A stretch of 64,000 bases of DNA from Marivivens donghaensis. GTDB taxonomy: Bacteria > Pseudomonadota > Alphaproteobacteria > Rhodobacterales > Rhodobacteraceae. The stretch covers positions 370,507-434,506 of the forward strand of contig NZ_JAUFRA010000006.1 in NCBI RefSeq assembly GCF_030410045.1, in the 5' to 3' direction. This document shows, piece by piece, positions 32,998 to 41,718 of this stretch. The notes under the pieces were generated by a model. It saw only the letters and a program-made list of their open reading frames with translations, was not told where the DNA came from and did not search any database. How positions within the stretch are numbered: position 1 is the first letter of the stretch; every line of letters begins with the position of its first letter. The position numbers were made by a program, and so were the translations under genes.

Positions 32998-34332
32998 GTG
33001 GGTAACATGCGGTCGATAGGCAAAGCTTTGGGTGCGCTCGCGCTCGGCTCTGCCCTGTCGGGATGCATGGGGTCGGGTGAGGGCGGCATTGGCGTTACAC
33101 GCAATGCGTTTAATTTCCTCTCTCCCGCCGAAGATACCCAACCGCAATCCGTGCTGAGCCCACAAATGGAAAACGGCACGGAATCCGAGATTATTGCGGG
33201 CCTCCTCAATCGTCGTTCCATTTTGCCAGATGGTCCTTACGCCGAAGTGGCAAGTGCTGTCCTCGACGCGAACTCCCGCGCGGCTGAGGCCGATCTGCGG
33301 GCCGCACGTCTGCGGGCAGAGGCCGCATCGTCGAATTGGCTCCCGTCGCTTGGCCCGAATGTCAGCCTGACCTCGCTGGGGTCTGTGGTGGCGAGCCTCG
33401 TCGTGGAACAGACCCTTTTTGACAACGGGCGCCGTAAGGCGGAACGCGACTACGCTGCCGCCGATGTTGAGGTGGCTGCCGTTGCCTTGGCCCAAGATAC
33501 CAATCGTCGCGTTCTGGATGCGCTCGAACTCTACATCACCGCAGAGGCGATGCAGGCCCGTGCAGGCGTTAACGCTGCCGCTTTGGAGCGGATGAACCAT
33601 TTCGCCTATGTGATGAGCGAACGAGTGCGGGGTGGCGTGTCGAACCGCGCAGACCTGCAGATCGTGGAACAAAAGCTCGCTCAGATGCGGTCGGACCTCC
33701 TGTCTGACCAAGAGGCATCCTTGGCCGCGATGGCAGAGTTGAACGCGATGGCGGCCCGTCCGCTGGATACCGTGCACGGCCTGACCGCGATCCAGGCCTC
33801 AGCAGCGAATGCGTTGCCCTTGAGCGTGCTCAAGGCAGAGGCAGAGGCGCAGCGCGGCATCGCGGCCGCACGTGCCGAACGGGCTGGGTTCCTGCCGGGT
33901 GTGACGGCAACGGGCACCGTGAATAACAACGGATCAGATTTTGGCATTGGGGTGGGCATTCCCAATGGCCTTGGTTTCGGCAATGGCGCAGCGATGCGTG
34001 CCGTCGAAGCCCAAGAAGCCGCCGCGCGTGCGCGTGTCGGTCAAACCCGCGAGGATACCAACCGCGACTTGCGCGCATTGGAAGCCGAGCTGGGTAGCCT
34101 GCAACGTCAAATGGCGCAGGCACAAACTCTCGCGGCCCAAGCGGCTGCGAACTATGACATTTTCGCCGCCCAACTTCGCGAAGGGCAGCGAACCGTGAAT
34201 GACGTGGTGGGCGTCTTCGAGACCAAGGTGCGCACAGAACGTGCGGCCGTGGTCATTCAATATGACATTGCCAAAGTGGAACTTCGAATTGCAGCGATCC
34301 ACGGCACTCTTGTTGACGGAGAACGGATATGA
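32998..34332 (+). CDS. TolC-family outer membrane channel, lipoprotein type
   Basis: A 444-residue outer membrane factor. The N-terminus is a lipoprotein signal with lipobox L-S-G-C at about residues 18-21 (LALGSALSGCMGSGEG). The remainder is the TolC-type repeat of long alpha helices (AEADLRAARLRAEAASSN, DLRALEAELGSLQRQMAQAQTLAAQAAANYD). It forms the outer membrane exit of the type I system. The GTG at 32998 is chosen because TTGAGGTAG is well spaced to it; an ATG at 33007 is possible. Its stop overlaps the next ATG (ATGA), showing coupled translation. Confidence 0.9.
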   Translation: MGNMRSIGKALGALALGSALSGCMGSGEGGIGVTRNAFNFLSPAEDTQPQSVLSPQMENGTESEIIAGLLNRRSILPDGPYAEVASAVLDANSRAAEADLRAARLRAEAASSNWLPSLGPNVSLTSLGSVVASLVVEQTLFDNGRRKAERDYAAADVEVAAVALAQDTNRRVLDALELYITAEAMQARAGVNAAALERMNHFAYVMSERVRGGVSNRADLQIVEQKLAQMRSDLLSDQEASLAAMAELNAMAARPLDTVHGLTAIQASAANALPLSVLKAEAEAQRGIAAARAERAGFLPGVTATGTVNNNGSDFGIGVGIPNGLGFGNGAAMRAVEAQEAAARARVGQTREDTNRDLRALEAELGSLQRQMAQAQTLAAQAAANYDIFAAQLREGQRTVNDVVGVFETKVRTERAAVVIQYDIAKVELRIAAIHGTLVDGERI

Positions 34333-36560
34333 CCGGCCCAGTATTGGCCTTTGATATCAATGCCACCCGTGGCGGTAAGGTGACCCGCCTGACCACGGCT
34401 GACAAAACGCAGGCAGAGCAAACCGCTGCCGCGCCTGAACCCCATTACGAGGATCGCTTTACCCCCAAAGCTCGCGCTCGCGCCGATCTGGCCGCGACTT
34501 ATGCGGGGCTTTTGGGCGTCGATGTGATCCGCGCTGATTTGTTGGAAAAAATCGTCTCAGCTGATGGTGATGCTATCACATCAGCTGGGATCGCAGGTGC
34601 GCTGTCGGATTCTGGTCTGGTGGCGAAGGTCAAAAAGATCGCAACGCCCGTGAACACGCTCTGGCCCGCGCTGGCCGAGATGACCTCGGGCCAGATGGTT
34701 CTGGTGCTCGAACAGCAGGGCAATACGTTCTTTATCTATGACACCACTTGCGACGGGAACCGTGCAGAGGTGCCGCTGTCTGAATTCATGCCTGTGTTCA
34801 CGGGCACGATTGTGCGTGCCGATGTTGCGGTGAGTGAACTGACCCGTCGCCATGCGGAAAAGGACAAAAAGGCCCACTGGTTCTGGGGCGAATTGAAACG
34901 CTTCCGCCGTCACGTGGCCGAAGTGGCTGTTGGGTCATTCGTTGCGAACCTTTTGGCTGTGGCGATCGCGCTCTTTTCCTTGCAGGTCTATGACCGCGTG
35001 ATCCCGCACCAATCCACCGCCACCCTTTGGGTTCTGGCCATTGGCGCTGGCCTCGCGATGATCTTGGAAGCCTTCCTACGCATTGCACGCGCCCGTCTGA
35101 TGGACGGGGCAGGGCGTCAGATTGAAATGAAAGTGCAACAGCTCCTCGTTGATAAAGTGCTGGGCATGAAAGCGGGTGCCGCGAACTCCCCGTCGCAGAC
35201 GTTTTCCGCTGTGCGTGAATTTGGGTCGATCCGCGAATTTTTTACCGCCTCGACCATCGGCACGCTGACCGATCTGCCGTTTATCGTGCTGTTCCTTGCG
35301 CTTGTGGCGTCGATTGGTGGCAACGTGGTTTGGGTGCTCTTTGCGGGTGGTGTCCTCATGGTCGCGCCGAGCTTTGTCTTGCAGCGCAAGATGATCGCGC
35401 TGACCCGCCAGACCCAAGGTGCGAGCACAAAGGCAAACCGCCTTTTGCACGAAATCGTCTATGAATCCGACACGATCAAAGCCACCCGCGGCGAGGATCG
35501 GTTTCGCCGTCAGTGGACCGAACTGTCGGCGCTGAACTCTCTGGCCACATCAGAACAGCGCAAACTGGCCTCGACCCTTACGTTCTGGAGCCAAGGCGTC
35601 CAGCAAGCGACCTATGTTGCGGCAGTTGTGACGGGCACGTTCATGGTGTTCTCGGGCGAATATACCGTCGGCACGATTATCGCCGTGGGTATCCTGACCT
35701 CCCGCACGCTCGGCCCCTTGACGCAATTGGCGGCGACGATGGCACGCTGGTCGAATGTGAAGGCCGCACTGGATGCCTTGGATAAGGTTGCAGATGCACC
35801 GCAAGACATGGATGAGACCCGCAGCTACCTGCGCCGCGACACCGTCGATGGTGCGTTCGAGCTACGCGATCTGATGTTCAAATACGACGAAGACAGCGAC
35901 CGCGTGGTCGATATCTCGTCGCTCAAAATCGAAGCAGGACAACGGGTTGCGATCCTCGGTGCGAACGGGTCGGGGAAATCCACGCTGCTCAAAATCCTGT
36001 CGGGTCTCTATCCGCCAACGGGTGGTCGCGTGATGCTCGACGGGGTTGATATGGGCCAGATCATGCCGCGCGACCTGCGTCGAAATGTTGGCTACCTCGG
36101 GCAAGAGGTGCGTCTGTTTGCAGGCACCCTACGCGATAACCTCAATATGACGATGCTCGAACGCGATGACGAACGTTTGCTGAAATCGCTCGATTTTGCG
36201 GGGCTTGGTCCGTTTGTGCGTTCGCATCCCAAAGGCCTCGATATGCCGATTTCGGACGCGGGGCAGGGCCTGTCCGTCGGTCAACGTCAGTCGATTGGCT
36301 GGGCACGGTTGTGGCTTCAGGATCCCAAGGTCTGTTTGCTGGACGAACCGACTGCAGCGCTCGACCAGACGCTGGAGGCGACACTGGTGTCTCGTCTCGA
36401 CCATTGGCTCGGTCAGCGCACTGCGATCATCGCGACGCACCGCGTGCCGATCCTGCAACTGACGGGGCGCACCGTTATTCTGCAAAATGGCCGTTTGGCC
36501 GTCGATGGCCCTCGTGACGAAGTCGTGGCCCATCTGCGCAACAAAAAGGTAGCAGGCTAA
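34329..36560 (+). CDS. Type I secretion ABC transporter, LapB-like (permease-ATPase)
   Basis: A 743-residue fused transporter. The N-terminal 165 residues form a C39-peptidase-like domain; I see no catalytic cysteine at the expected place, so it should bind but not cut the substrate. A six-segment ABC exporter domain follows (LLAVAIALFSLQVYDRVIPHQSTATLWVLAIGAG onward), then the nucleotide-binding domain with Walker A GANGSGKST, signature LSVGQRQSIGWARLWL and Walker B VCLLDEPTAALD. This is the layout of LapB/RtxB exporters for giant adhesins. It is coupled at both ends: ATGA with the TolC gene and TAATG with the adaptor gene. Confidence 0.95.
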   Translation: MTGPVLAFDINATRGGKVTRLTTADKTQAEQTAAAPEPHYEDRFTPKARARADLAATYAGLLGVDVIRADLLEKIVSADGDAITSAGIAGALSDSGLVAKVKKIATPVNTLWPALAEMTSGQMVLVLEQQGNTFFIYDTTCDGNRAEVPLSEFMPVFTGTIVRADVAVSELTRRHAEKDKKAHWFWGELKRFRRHVAEVAVGSFVANLLAVAIALFSLQVYDRVIPHQSTATLWVLAIGAGLAMILEAFLRIARARLMDGAGRQIEMKVQQLLVDKVLGMKAGAANSPSQTFSAVREFGSIREFFTASTIGTLTDLPFIVLFLALVASIGGNVVWVLFAGGVLMVAPSFVLQRKMIALTRQTQGASTKANRLLHEIVYESDTIKATRGEDRFRRQWTELSALNSLATSEQRKLASTLTFWSQGVQQATYVAAVVTGTFMVFSGEYTVGTIIAVGILTSRTLGPLTQLAATMARWSNVKAALDALDKVADAPQDMDETRSYLRRDTVDGAFELRDLMFKYDEDSDRVVDISSLKIEAGQRVAILGANGSGKSTLLKILSGLYPPTGGRVMLDGVDMGQIMPRDLRRNVGYLGQEVRLFAGTLRDNLNMTMLERDDERLLKSLDFAGLGPFVRSHPKGLDMPISDAGQGLSVGQRQSIGWARLWLQDPKVCLLDEPTAALDQTLEATLVSRLDHWLGQRTAIIATHRVPILQLTGRTVILQNGRLAVDGPRDEVVAHLRNKKVAG

Positions 36561-37729
36561 TGGCAACGGTAGACGCAGAATTCGAAAAAGGTCTCGGTTC
36601 CTCTAGCCGTATCATCTGGCTTGTTGTGGCGACCGTTCTGGTGTTCCTGATCTGGGCAAAGTTTGCGTGGGTTGATGAAATCGTCCGTGCCGATGGTCAG
36701 ATCATTTCCGCTGCCCGCCCGCAGATCGTTCAGAACCTCGAAGGCGGTATCCTCGCTGAGCTTTTAGTCAGCGAAGGCTCCGTTGTTGAACCGGGTCAGG
36801 TGCTCGCACGGCTGCGTGGGACGCAGTTTCAGGCGGCTGTGGATGACCTTGCCGATCAACTCGTGGCCGCAAGTATCCGCCGTACCCGCTTAGAGGCAGA
36901 GATGGCGGGGCAGACCGATTTCGAGGTGGCACCGATTTTCGCACAGCACAGCCCGACGACTGTCGCGTCTGAGCGCGCGCTTCTTCAGGCGCGTCAGGCG
37001 GACTATCAGAGCCGTATCAGCGGGGCGCAGGCGGTCCTGCGTGAGACAGAGCGCGAATTGGCCTCGATGGAGGATATGTATCGCCGCGAGATCGTCGCGC
37101 TGTTCGAGGTGACGAACGCGCGTAAGGCACATTCGGACGCGCAAAACCGCTACAACGACATCGTGACAGGAGCCGAGTTGGAGCGGGCGAATGAATACTC
37201 AGAGGTGCTGCAAATCATCGGCACCCTGACCCAAGAGTTGCGCATGGCTCAGGACCAACTGAACCGCACGGTCATCGTCGCGCCGATGCGGGGGGTGGTG
37301 AATAACCTTGCCGTCACGACCATTGGCGGCGTTGTCCGTCCGGGGGAAGAGATTTTCCAGATCATTCCATTGGACGACGAGTTGTTCGTTGAGGCCCATG
37401 TCAAACCCGAGGACATTGCGAACGTCCGCACAGGGCAAGATGCGAATATCAAACTCTCGGCCTATGATTACACGATCTACGGCACCCTGAACGCGACGGT
37501 AGATTTTATTTCGGCGGACACGTTCAAGGACGACCGTCGTCCCGATATTCCGCCGCACTATAAGGTGACGTTGCGTGTCGATCTCTCTAATCTGACCGAT
37601 CGCCAGCGCGAGATTGAGATTCGTCCGGGCATGCAGGCGACGGTCGAATTGCACACTGGTGGGAAAACCGTGCTGCAATATCTCACGAAACCGCTTTATC
37701 GCGGGTCAGAGGCGCTGCGCGAACGTTAA
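36560..37729 (+). CDS. HlyD-family type I secretion adaptor, LapC-like
   Basis: A 389-residue membrane fusion protein. It has one N-terminal transmembrane anchor (IIWLVVATVLVFLIWAKFAWV), then the biotinyl-lipoyl-like segment (NLEGGILAELLVSEGSVVEPGQVLARLRG), a long coiled-coil hairpin, and the C-terminal beta barrel (ELFVEAHVKPEDIANVRTGQDANIKLSAYDY). It bridges the inner-membrane ABC exporter to the TolC-like channel across the periplasm. It starts one base inside the previous stop. A terminator follows the stop by about 35 bp, closing the four-gene operon. Confidence 0.94.
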   Translation: MATVDAEFEKGLGSSSRIIWLVVATVLVFLIWAKFAWVDEIVRADGQIISAARPQIVQNLEGGILAELLVSEGSVVEPGQVLARLRGTQFQAAVDDLADQLVAASIRRTRLEAEMAGQTDFEVAPIFAQHSPTTVASERALLQARQADYQSRISGAQAVLRETERELASMEDMYRREIVALFEVTNARKAHSDAQNRYNDIVTGAELERANEYSEVLQIIGTLTQELRMAQDQLNRTVIVAPMRGVVNNLAVTTIGGVVRPGEEIFQIIPLDDELFVEAHVKPEDIANVRTGQDANIKLSAYDYTIYGTLNATVDFISADTFKDDRRPDIPPHYKVTLRVDLSNLTDRQREIEIRPGMQATVELHTGGKTVLQYLTKPLYRGSEALRER

Positions 37730-37764
37730 GTCCGCAAATCCATCACGACATTTTTTGACAACAG

Positions 37765-37784
37765 CAGGGGCCCTTTGGCCCCTG
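37765..37784 (+). terminator. Terminator of the type I secretion operon
   Basis: The perfect stem CAGGGGCC/GGCCCCTG with loop CTTT is followed by TATTTGTGTTT. It lies 35 bp after the adaptor stop. Confidence 0.78.
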
Positions 37785-37853
37785 TATTTGTGTTTCATTG
37801 ACCTTTTCCCACCATAGGAAGCAGGACCAAAGTGAGCAAAGCGGGCAGCTGGG

Positions 37854-37882
37854 CTTGAAGCCCCCCTAACTGACCACTAAGA
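37854..37882 (+). promoter_or_regulatory. Possible heat-shock-type promoter of clpP
   Basis: CTTGAA at 37854 and CTAAGA at 37877 are spaced 17 bp, about 55 bp before the clpP ATG. The first matches the RpoH -35 element; the -10 match is weak. GGGCTTGAAGCCC is also a small palindrome, so the match could be chance. Confidence 0.25.
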
Positions 37883-37936
37883 CTCTGTTTGGAAAACCCG
37901 TGTTATCGACGTGCGCGTCCCCAATTCGAGGCAGTG

Positions 37937-38560
37937 ATGATGAGAGACCCGATCGAGACCTATGCCAACCTTGTGCCCATGGTTGTCGAACAAACCGCGC
38001 GTGGCGAACGTGCTTACGATATTTTCTCGCGCCTCCTGAAGGAACGCATCATTTTCGTGAACGGTCCGGTGCATGACGGCATGGCGCAGCTGATCGTTGC
38101 GCAGCTTCTGTTCCTTGAATCGGAAAACCCGAAAAAAGAAATCAGCATGTATATCAACAGCCCCGGTGGCGTTGTGACCGCTGGTCTGTCGATCTACGAC
38201 ACCATGCAGTACATCCGTCCCAAGGTTTCGACCCTCGTTGTGGGTCAGGCTGCGTCGATGGGGTCGGTCCTGTCGATGGCGGGCGAAAAAGGTATGCGCT
38301 TTGCCCTGCCAAACGCACGTATCATGGTGCACCAGCCTTCTGGCGGTTATCAGGGGCAGGCGACGGACATTATGATCCACGCCCAAGAAACCCAGAAAAT
38401 CCGCAACCAGCTGTATCAACTCTATGTCCACCACACTGGACAGCCGCTTGAGGTAGTTGAGAAGGCGCTGGAGCGCGACAACTTTATGTCGCCGCAAGAA
38501 GCAAAAGATTGGGGTCACATCGACGAGATCCTGCAGAACCGCGGCGAAGCGGCGGAATAA
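37937..38560 (+). CDS. clpP: ATP-dependent Clp protease, proteolytic subunit
   Basis: A 207-residue serine protease. The catalytic serine is S107 in GQAASMGS and the histidine H132 in RIMVHQPSGG, both typical of ClpP. IMVHQPSGGYQGQATDIMIHAQE and ERDNFMSPQEAKDWGHIDEIL are further signature stretches. It forms the tetradecameric proteolytic chamber that works with ClpX and ClpA in the cytoplasm. The start is the first of two adjacent ATGs at 37937 and 37940, after CGAGGCAGTG. A longer TTG start at 37889 is not supported. clpX follows 114 bp downstream, the usual arrangement. Confidence 0.96.
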   Translation: MMRDPIETYANLVPMVVEQTARGERAYDIFSRLLKERIIFVNGPVHDGMAQLIVAQLLFLESENPKKEISMYINSPGGVVTAGLSIYDTMQYIRPKVSTLVVGQAASMGSVLSMAGEKGMRFALPNARIMVHQPSGGYQGQATDIMIHAQETQKIRNQLYQLYVHHTGQPLEVVEKALERDNFMSPQEAKDWGHIDEILQNRGEAAE

Positions 38561-38673
38561 TCCGCCCTTTGTTATTACTTTTTGGCGTTGTGGACCGGTC
38601 CGGCCTGCCATAGTCTCGGACTTCAAAGGCACCGGACCGTTTACAACGACGACAGACGCCCAGGGGAACCAGT

Positions 38674-39942
38674 ATGGCGAATACGACAGGCAGCGACAGC
38701 AAAAACACCCTCTACTGCAGCTTCTGCGGTAAGAGTCAGCATGAGGTGCGCAAGCTGATCGCAGGACCGACCGTGTTCATTTGTGATGAATGCGTCGAAC
38801 TCTGCATGGATATCATCCGCGAAGAGACAAAGTCGTCGGGCCTCAAAACCACCGAAGGCGTGCCCACACCGCGCGATATCTGCAAGGTTCTGGACGACTA
38901 TGTGATCGGTCAGGAACACGCAAAGCGCGTGCTCTCTGTTGCGGTGCATAACCACTACAAACGCCTGCATCACTCTGGCAAAGCTGGTGAGATCGAACTG
39001 GCGAAATCGAACATCATGCTGATCGGCCCGACGGGTTGCGGTAAAACGCTGCTTGCCCAGACGCTGGCGCGTATCCTTGATGTGCCGTTCACCATGGCCG
39101 ACGCCACCACCCTGACCGAAGCGGGTTACGTGGGTGAGGACGTTGAGAACATCATCCTGAAACTGCTTCAGGCGTCGGAATACAACGTTGAGCGCGCACA
39201 GCGCGGCATCGTTTACATCGACGAGGTCGATAAGATCACCCGCAAGTCTGACAATCCGTCCATCACCCGTGACGTATCAGGCGAGGGCGTGCAGCAGGCT
39301 CTGCTTAAGATCATGGAAGGCACCGTTGCATCGGTTCCGCCGCAGGGTGGCCGTAAACATCCGCAACAGGAATTCCTGCAGGTCGACACCACGAACATTC
39401 TGTTCATCTGTGGTGGTGCGTTCGCGGGCCTTGATAAGATCATCGCGCAGCGTGGTAAGGGCTCTGGGATCGGCTTTGGTGCTGCCGTCAAAGAGAACGA
39501 CGACCGTGGCGTGGGCGAGATTTTTAAAGAACTCGAACCCGAAGATCTGCTCAAATTCGGTCTGATCCCTGAATTCGTGGGCCGTCTGCCTGTGATCGCA
39601 ACCCTCACCGATCTAGACGAGGACGCGCTGATCATCATCCTGACTCAACCAAAGAACGCTCTGGTCAAACAATACCAGAAACTGTTCGAGATTGAGGGCG
39701 TTGACCTGACCTTTACCGATGATGCCCTGCGCGCCATCGCGAAAAAGGCCATCGAGCGCAAGACAGGCGCACGTGGTCTTCGCTCCATCATGGAAGACAT
39801 CCTGCTCGATACGATGTTTGACCTGCCGGGCATGGAAAACGTCACCGAAGTCGTCGTCAACGAAGAGGCAGTTGGCCCTGATGCCAAACCGCTGATGATC
39901 TTTGAAGATGACGCAAAGAGCGAAAAAGCCAGCGCTAGCTAA
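38674..39942 (+). CDS. clpX: ATP-dependent Clp protease, ATP-binding subunit ClpX
   Basis: A 422-residue AAA+ unfoldase. The N-terminal zinc-binding domain has four cysteines (CSFCGKSQHEV...FICDECVELC). Walker A is GPTGCGKT, Walker B VYIDEVDKI, and the IGF-like loop that docks on ClpP is IGFGAAV. Sensor 2 lies in GARGLRSIMEDILLD. It unfolds tagged proteins and feeds them to ClpP. The length is normal. The gene is followed by a strong terminator. Confidence 0.97.
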   Translation: MANTTGSDSKNTLYCSFCGKSQHEVRKLIAGPTVFICDECVELCMDIIREETKSSGLKTTEGVPTPRDICKVLDDYVIGQEHAKRVLSVAVHNHYKRLHHSGKAGEIELAKSNIMLIGPTGCGKTLLAQTLARILDVPFTMADATTLTEAGYVGEDVENIILKLLQASEYNVERAQRGIVYIDEVDKITRKSDNPSITRDVSGEGVQQALLKIMEGTVASVPPQGGRKHPQQEFLQVDTTNILFICGGAFAGLDKIIAQRGKGSGIGFGAAVKENDDRGVGEIFKELEPEDLLKFGLIPEFVGRLPVIATLTDLDEDALIIILTQPKNALVKQYQKLFEIEGVDLTFTDDALRAIAKKAIERKTGARGLRSIMEDILLDTMFDLPGMENVTEVVVNEEAVGPDAKPLMIFEDDAKSEKASAS

Positions 39943-39961
39943 GGCAACGATATTCTGAAAT

Positions 39962-39990
39962 AAGGCCGTCCAAATTGGGCGGCCTTTTTC
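39962..39990 (+). terminator. Terminator of clpX
   Basis: AAGGCCG/CGGCCTT stem extended by CCAA/TTGG, followed by TTTTTC. It lies 20 bp after the clpX stop. Confidence 0.88.
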
Positions 39991-40065
39991 GTTGCTCACA
40001 ATCCATATTGAAACGCCCTGCGTTTGGTTCTAACGCAACGGCAACGCCAATAAAGGATCATCCAA

Positions 40066-40425
40066 ATGACGATGAAACGCATTTTCACGGGCAGCCCGTT
40101 TGAAGAAAAAATCGGCTACTGCCGCGCTGTTGTGGCTGGTGGGTTTGTCCACGTTGCTGGCACCGTTGGGCAGGGCGACGATGTGGTTGAACAGTGCAAG
40201 GCCGCGCTGACCACCATTTCGAACGCACTCAAAGAAGCTGGCAGCGACCTGACCAAGACCGTTCGTGTGACCTACTACCTCCCTGACGCGGCAGAGTTCG
40301 AACCCTGCTGGCCGACCCTGCGCGAGGTATTCGGCGCAAACCCACCCGCAGCGACCATGGTCGAATGCAATCTGATCGACCCGAAATACCGGATCGAGAT
40401 CGAAGTGACTGCACTCGCAGGCTAA
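40066..40425 (+). CDS. RidA family protein
   Basis: A 119-residue protein of the YjgF/YER057c/UK114 (RidA) family: an N-terminus like FTGSPFEEKIGYCRAVVAGGFVHVAGTVG, a C-terminal ATMVECNLIDPKYRIEIEVTALAG, and the middle KTVRVTYYLPD. Members form trimers. The best known hydrolyse reactive 2-aminoacrylate-type imines, but the subgroup here lacks the usual C-terminal arginine pattern (CxxR), so the imine deaminase activity is uncertain. It appears to be a single-gene unit between terminators. Confidence 0.85.
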   Translation: MTMKRIFTGSPFEEKIGYCRAVVAGGFVHVAGTVGQGDDVVEQCKAALTTISNALKEAGSDLTKTVRVTYYLPDAAEFEPCWPTLREVFGANPPAATMVECNLIDPKYRIEIEVTALAG

Positions 40426-40507
40426 AATCCCCTTTGCGGCGCGGCGGGCACTGGACCTTTGGTGCCCGTTGCGACATAACCCAAGTGTCGATTTAAGGGA
40501 GCGGTCC

Positions 40508-40891
40508 ATGGGCCTTCTGAACATCATCAAACGCCTGCTGACTTGGTGGGACGGACAAACCATTGGCACCCAACTGTTTACTTGGCGCAAAGGCGTCAAA
40601 GTTGGCGAAGATTCGCAGGGCAACATTTTCTACAAGACCCGTGATGATTCCCGCCGTTGGGTGATCTTCAATGGAGAGATCGAAGCCTCGCGCATCGATC
40701 CTGACTGGCACGGCTGGCTGCACCGCACATTCGACACCCCGCCGAGCGAGGTTCCGTTGAACCACAAGCCGTGGGAAAAGCCGCATCAGGAAAACCTGAC
40801 AGGCACCGCGATGGCCTATGCTCCGGCTGGTTCGATCCGCCGCGCACAGCCGGCAGAGCGTGCCGATTACGAGGCATGGCAGCCCGAATAA
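40508..40891 (+). CDS. NADH:ubiquinone oxidoreductase subunit NDUFA12 homologue
   Basis: A 127-residue protein of the NDUFA12/B17.2 family, an accessory subunit of complex I shared by alphaproteobacteria and mitochondria. The family pattern W-x-x-x-T-x-G-T-x-x-x-T-W-R-K-G-x-x-V-G-E-D, then YYKTR-like FYKTRDDSRRWVIFNG and the segment P-x-W-H-G-W-L-H is easily read. It is peripheral to the inner membrane, on the cytoplasmic side. The ATG at 40508 follows AAGGGAGCGGTCC. It is the first gene of a conserved alphaproteobacterial string NDUFA12-mlaD-DUF2155. Confidence 0.93.
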   Translation: MGLLNIIKRLLTWWDGQTIGTQLFTWRKGVKVGEDSQGNIFYKTRDDSRRWVIFNGEIEASRIDPDWHGWLHRTFDTPPSEVPLNHKPWEKPHQENLTGTAMAYAPAGSIRRAQPAERADYEAWQPE

Positions 40892-40903
40892 GGAGCTCGC
40901 CCC

Positions 40904-41365
40904 ATGGCTAATCACACCACAGAGACACTTGTCGGCGCCGCGGTTCTTGCCGTGGCGGTCGGCTTTTTGGGCTATGCGTCCAAGTTCACCGATTTCGCGT
41001 CGGGTGGATCGGATTACGCGCTGAACGCCAGCTTCCGTTCGATTGAAGGCGTCAGCGTCGGCACAGACGTGCGCATGGTCGGCGTGAAGGTCGGCACCGT
41101 CAGCGATATCAAGCTCGATACCGAATTATTCCGCGCCACGACCGTTCTGTCGATGCGTGACGGCGTGCCTGTTCCGAATGACAGCACGGCTGTGATCGCG
41201 TCCGAGGGTCTGCTTGGCGGCAACTTTGTTGAGATTCTGCCGGGTGCGTCATTCGACAACTACCAGCCGGGTGAAGAAATCCTCGACACCCAAGGCTCAG
41301 TCAGCCTGATGAACCTCTTGCTGAAGTTCGTTTCTGGCTCTGGCGATAGCGGAAGCACGAACTGA
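40904..41365 (+). CDS. mlaD: Outer membrane lipid asymmetry protein MlaD
   Basis: A 153-residue MCE-domain protein. One N-terminal membrane anchor (LVGAAVLAVAVGFLGYASKF) precedes the MCE domain (GSDYALNASFRSIEGVSVGTDVRMVGVKVGTVSDIKL... to GLLGGNFVEILPG). MlaD hexamers in the inner membrane carry phospholipids between membranes as part of the MlaFEDB transporter. The other mla genes are not in this window. It overlaps the next gene by one base (TGATG), which implies translational coupling. Confidence 0.92.
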   Translation: MANHTTETLVGAAVLAVAVGFLGYASKFTDFASGGSDYALNASFRSIEGVSVGTDVRMVGVKVGTVSDIKLDTELFRATTVLSMRDGVPVPNDSTAVIASEGLLGGNFVEILPGASFDNYQPGEEILDTQGSVSLMNLLLKFVSGSGDSGSTN

Positions 41366-41718
41366 TGCGCGCGCTGGCCTTTGCCCTCGCGCTCTGTGCA
41401 GCGCCCGTTGCGGCCCAAGAGGTGAGCGTTGCGCCGAAAGGCGAATTGCGCGTCTTGGACAAAATCACAGGCGTGGTGAGCGATCTGGTTCTGGCCTCTG
41501 GCGAGGCGACAACCTTGGGCCACCTCACGGTAACATTGGGCGAATGTCGCTATCCCACCGACAACCCATCGGGCGATGCCTATGCCGAAGTGACCGTGAT
41601 GTATCGCGACAACGCGACGCCCGCGTTTTCGGGCTGGATGATTGCCTCGGCCCCCGCGCTCAATGCGATGGACCACCCGCGCTACGACGTTTGGGTGCTG
41701 CGCTGTATCACTGAATAA
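41365..41718 (+). CDS. DUF2155 domain-containing periplasmic protein
   Basis: A 117-residue protein with a signal peptide (MRALAFALALCAAPVAAQE, cut after VAA). The mature part has the DUF2155 pattern LDKITG...LTVTLGECRYP...GWMIASAPALNAMDHPRYDVWVLRC, including two conserved cysteines that could form a disulfide. The function is unknown. It is coupled to mlaD, which suggests a role in the envelope. Its last 37 bp overlap the 3' end of the convergent aat gene. Confidence 0.88.
   Translation: MRALAFALALCAAPVAAQEVSVAPKGELRVLDKITGVVSDLVLASGEATTLGHLTVTLGECRYPTDNPSGDAYAEVTVMYRDNATPAFSGWMIASAPALNAMDHPRYDVWVLRCITE

Noticed and set aside
31885..33777. 630-codon open frame on the minus strand across the adhesin and TolC-like genes
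   Set aside because: It mirrors two well-supported genes and its protein is rich in H, R and G without any domain. Long antisense frames are expected in GC-rich repeated coding sequence.
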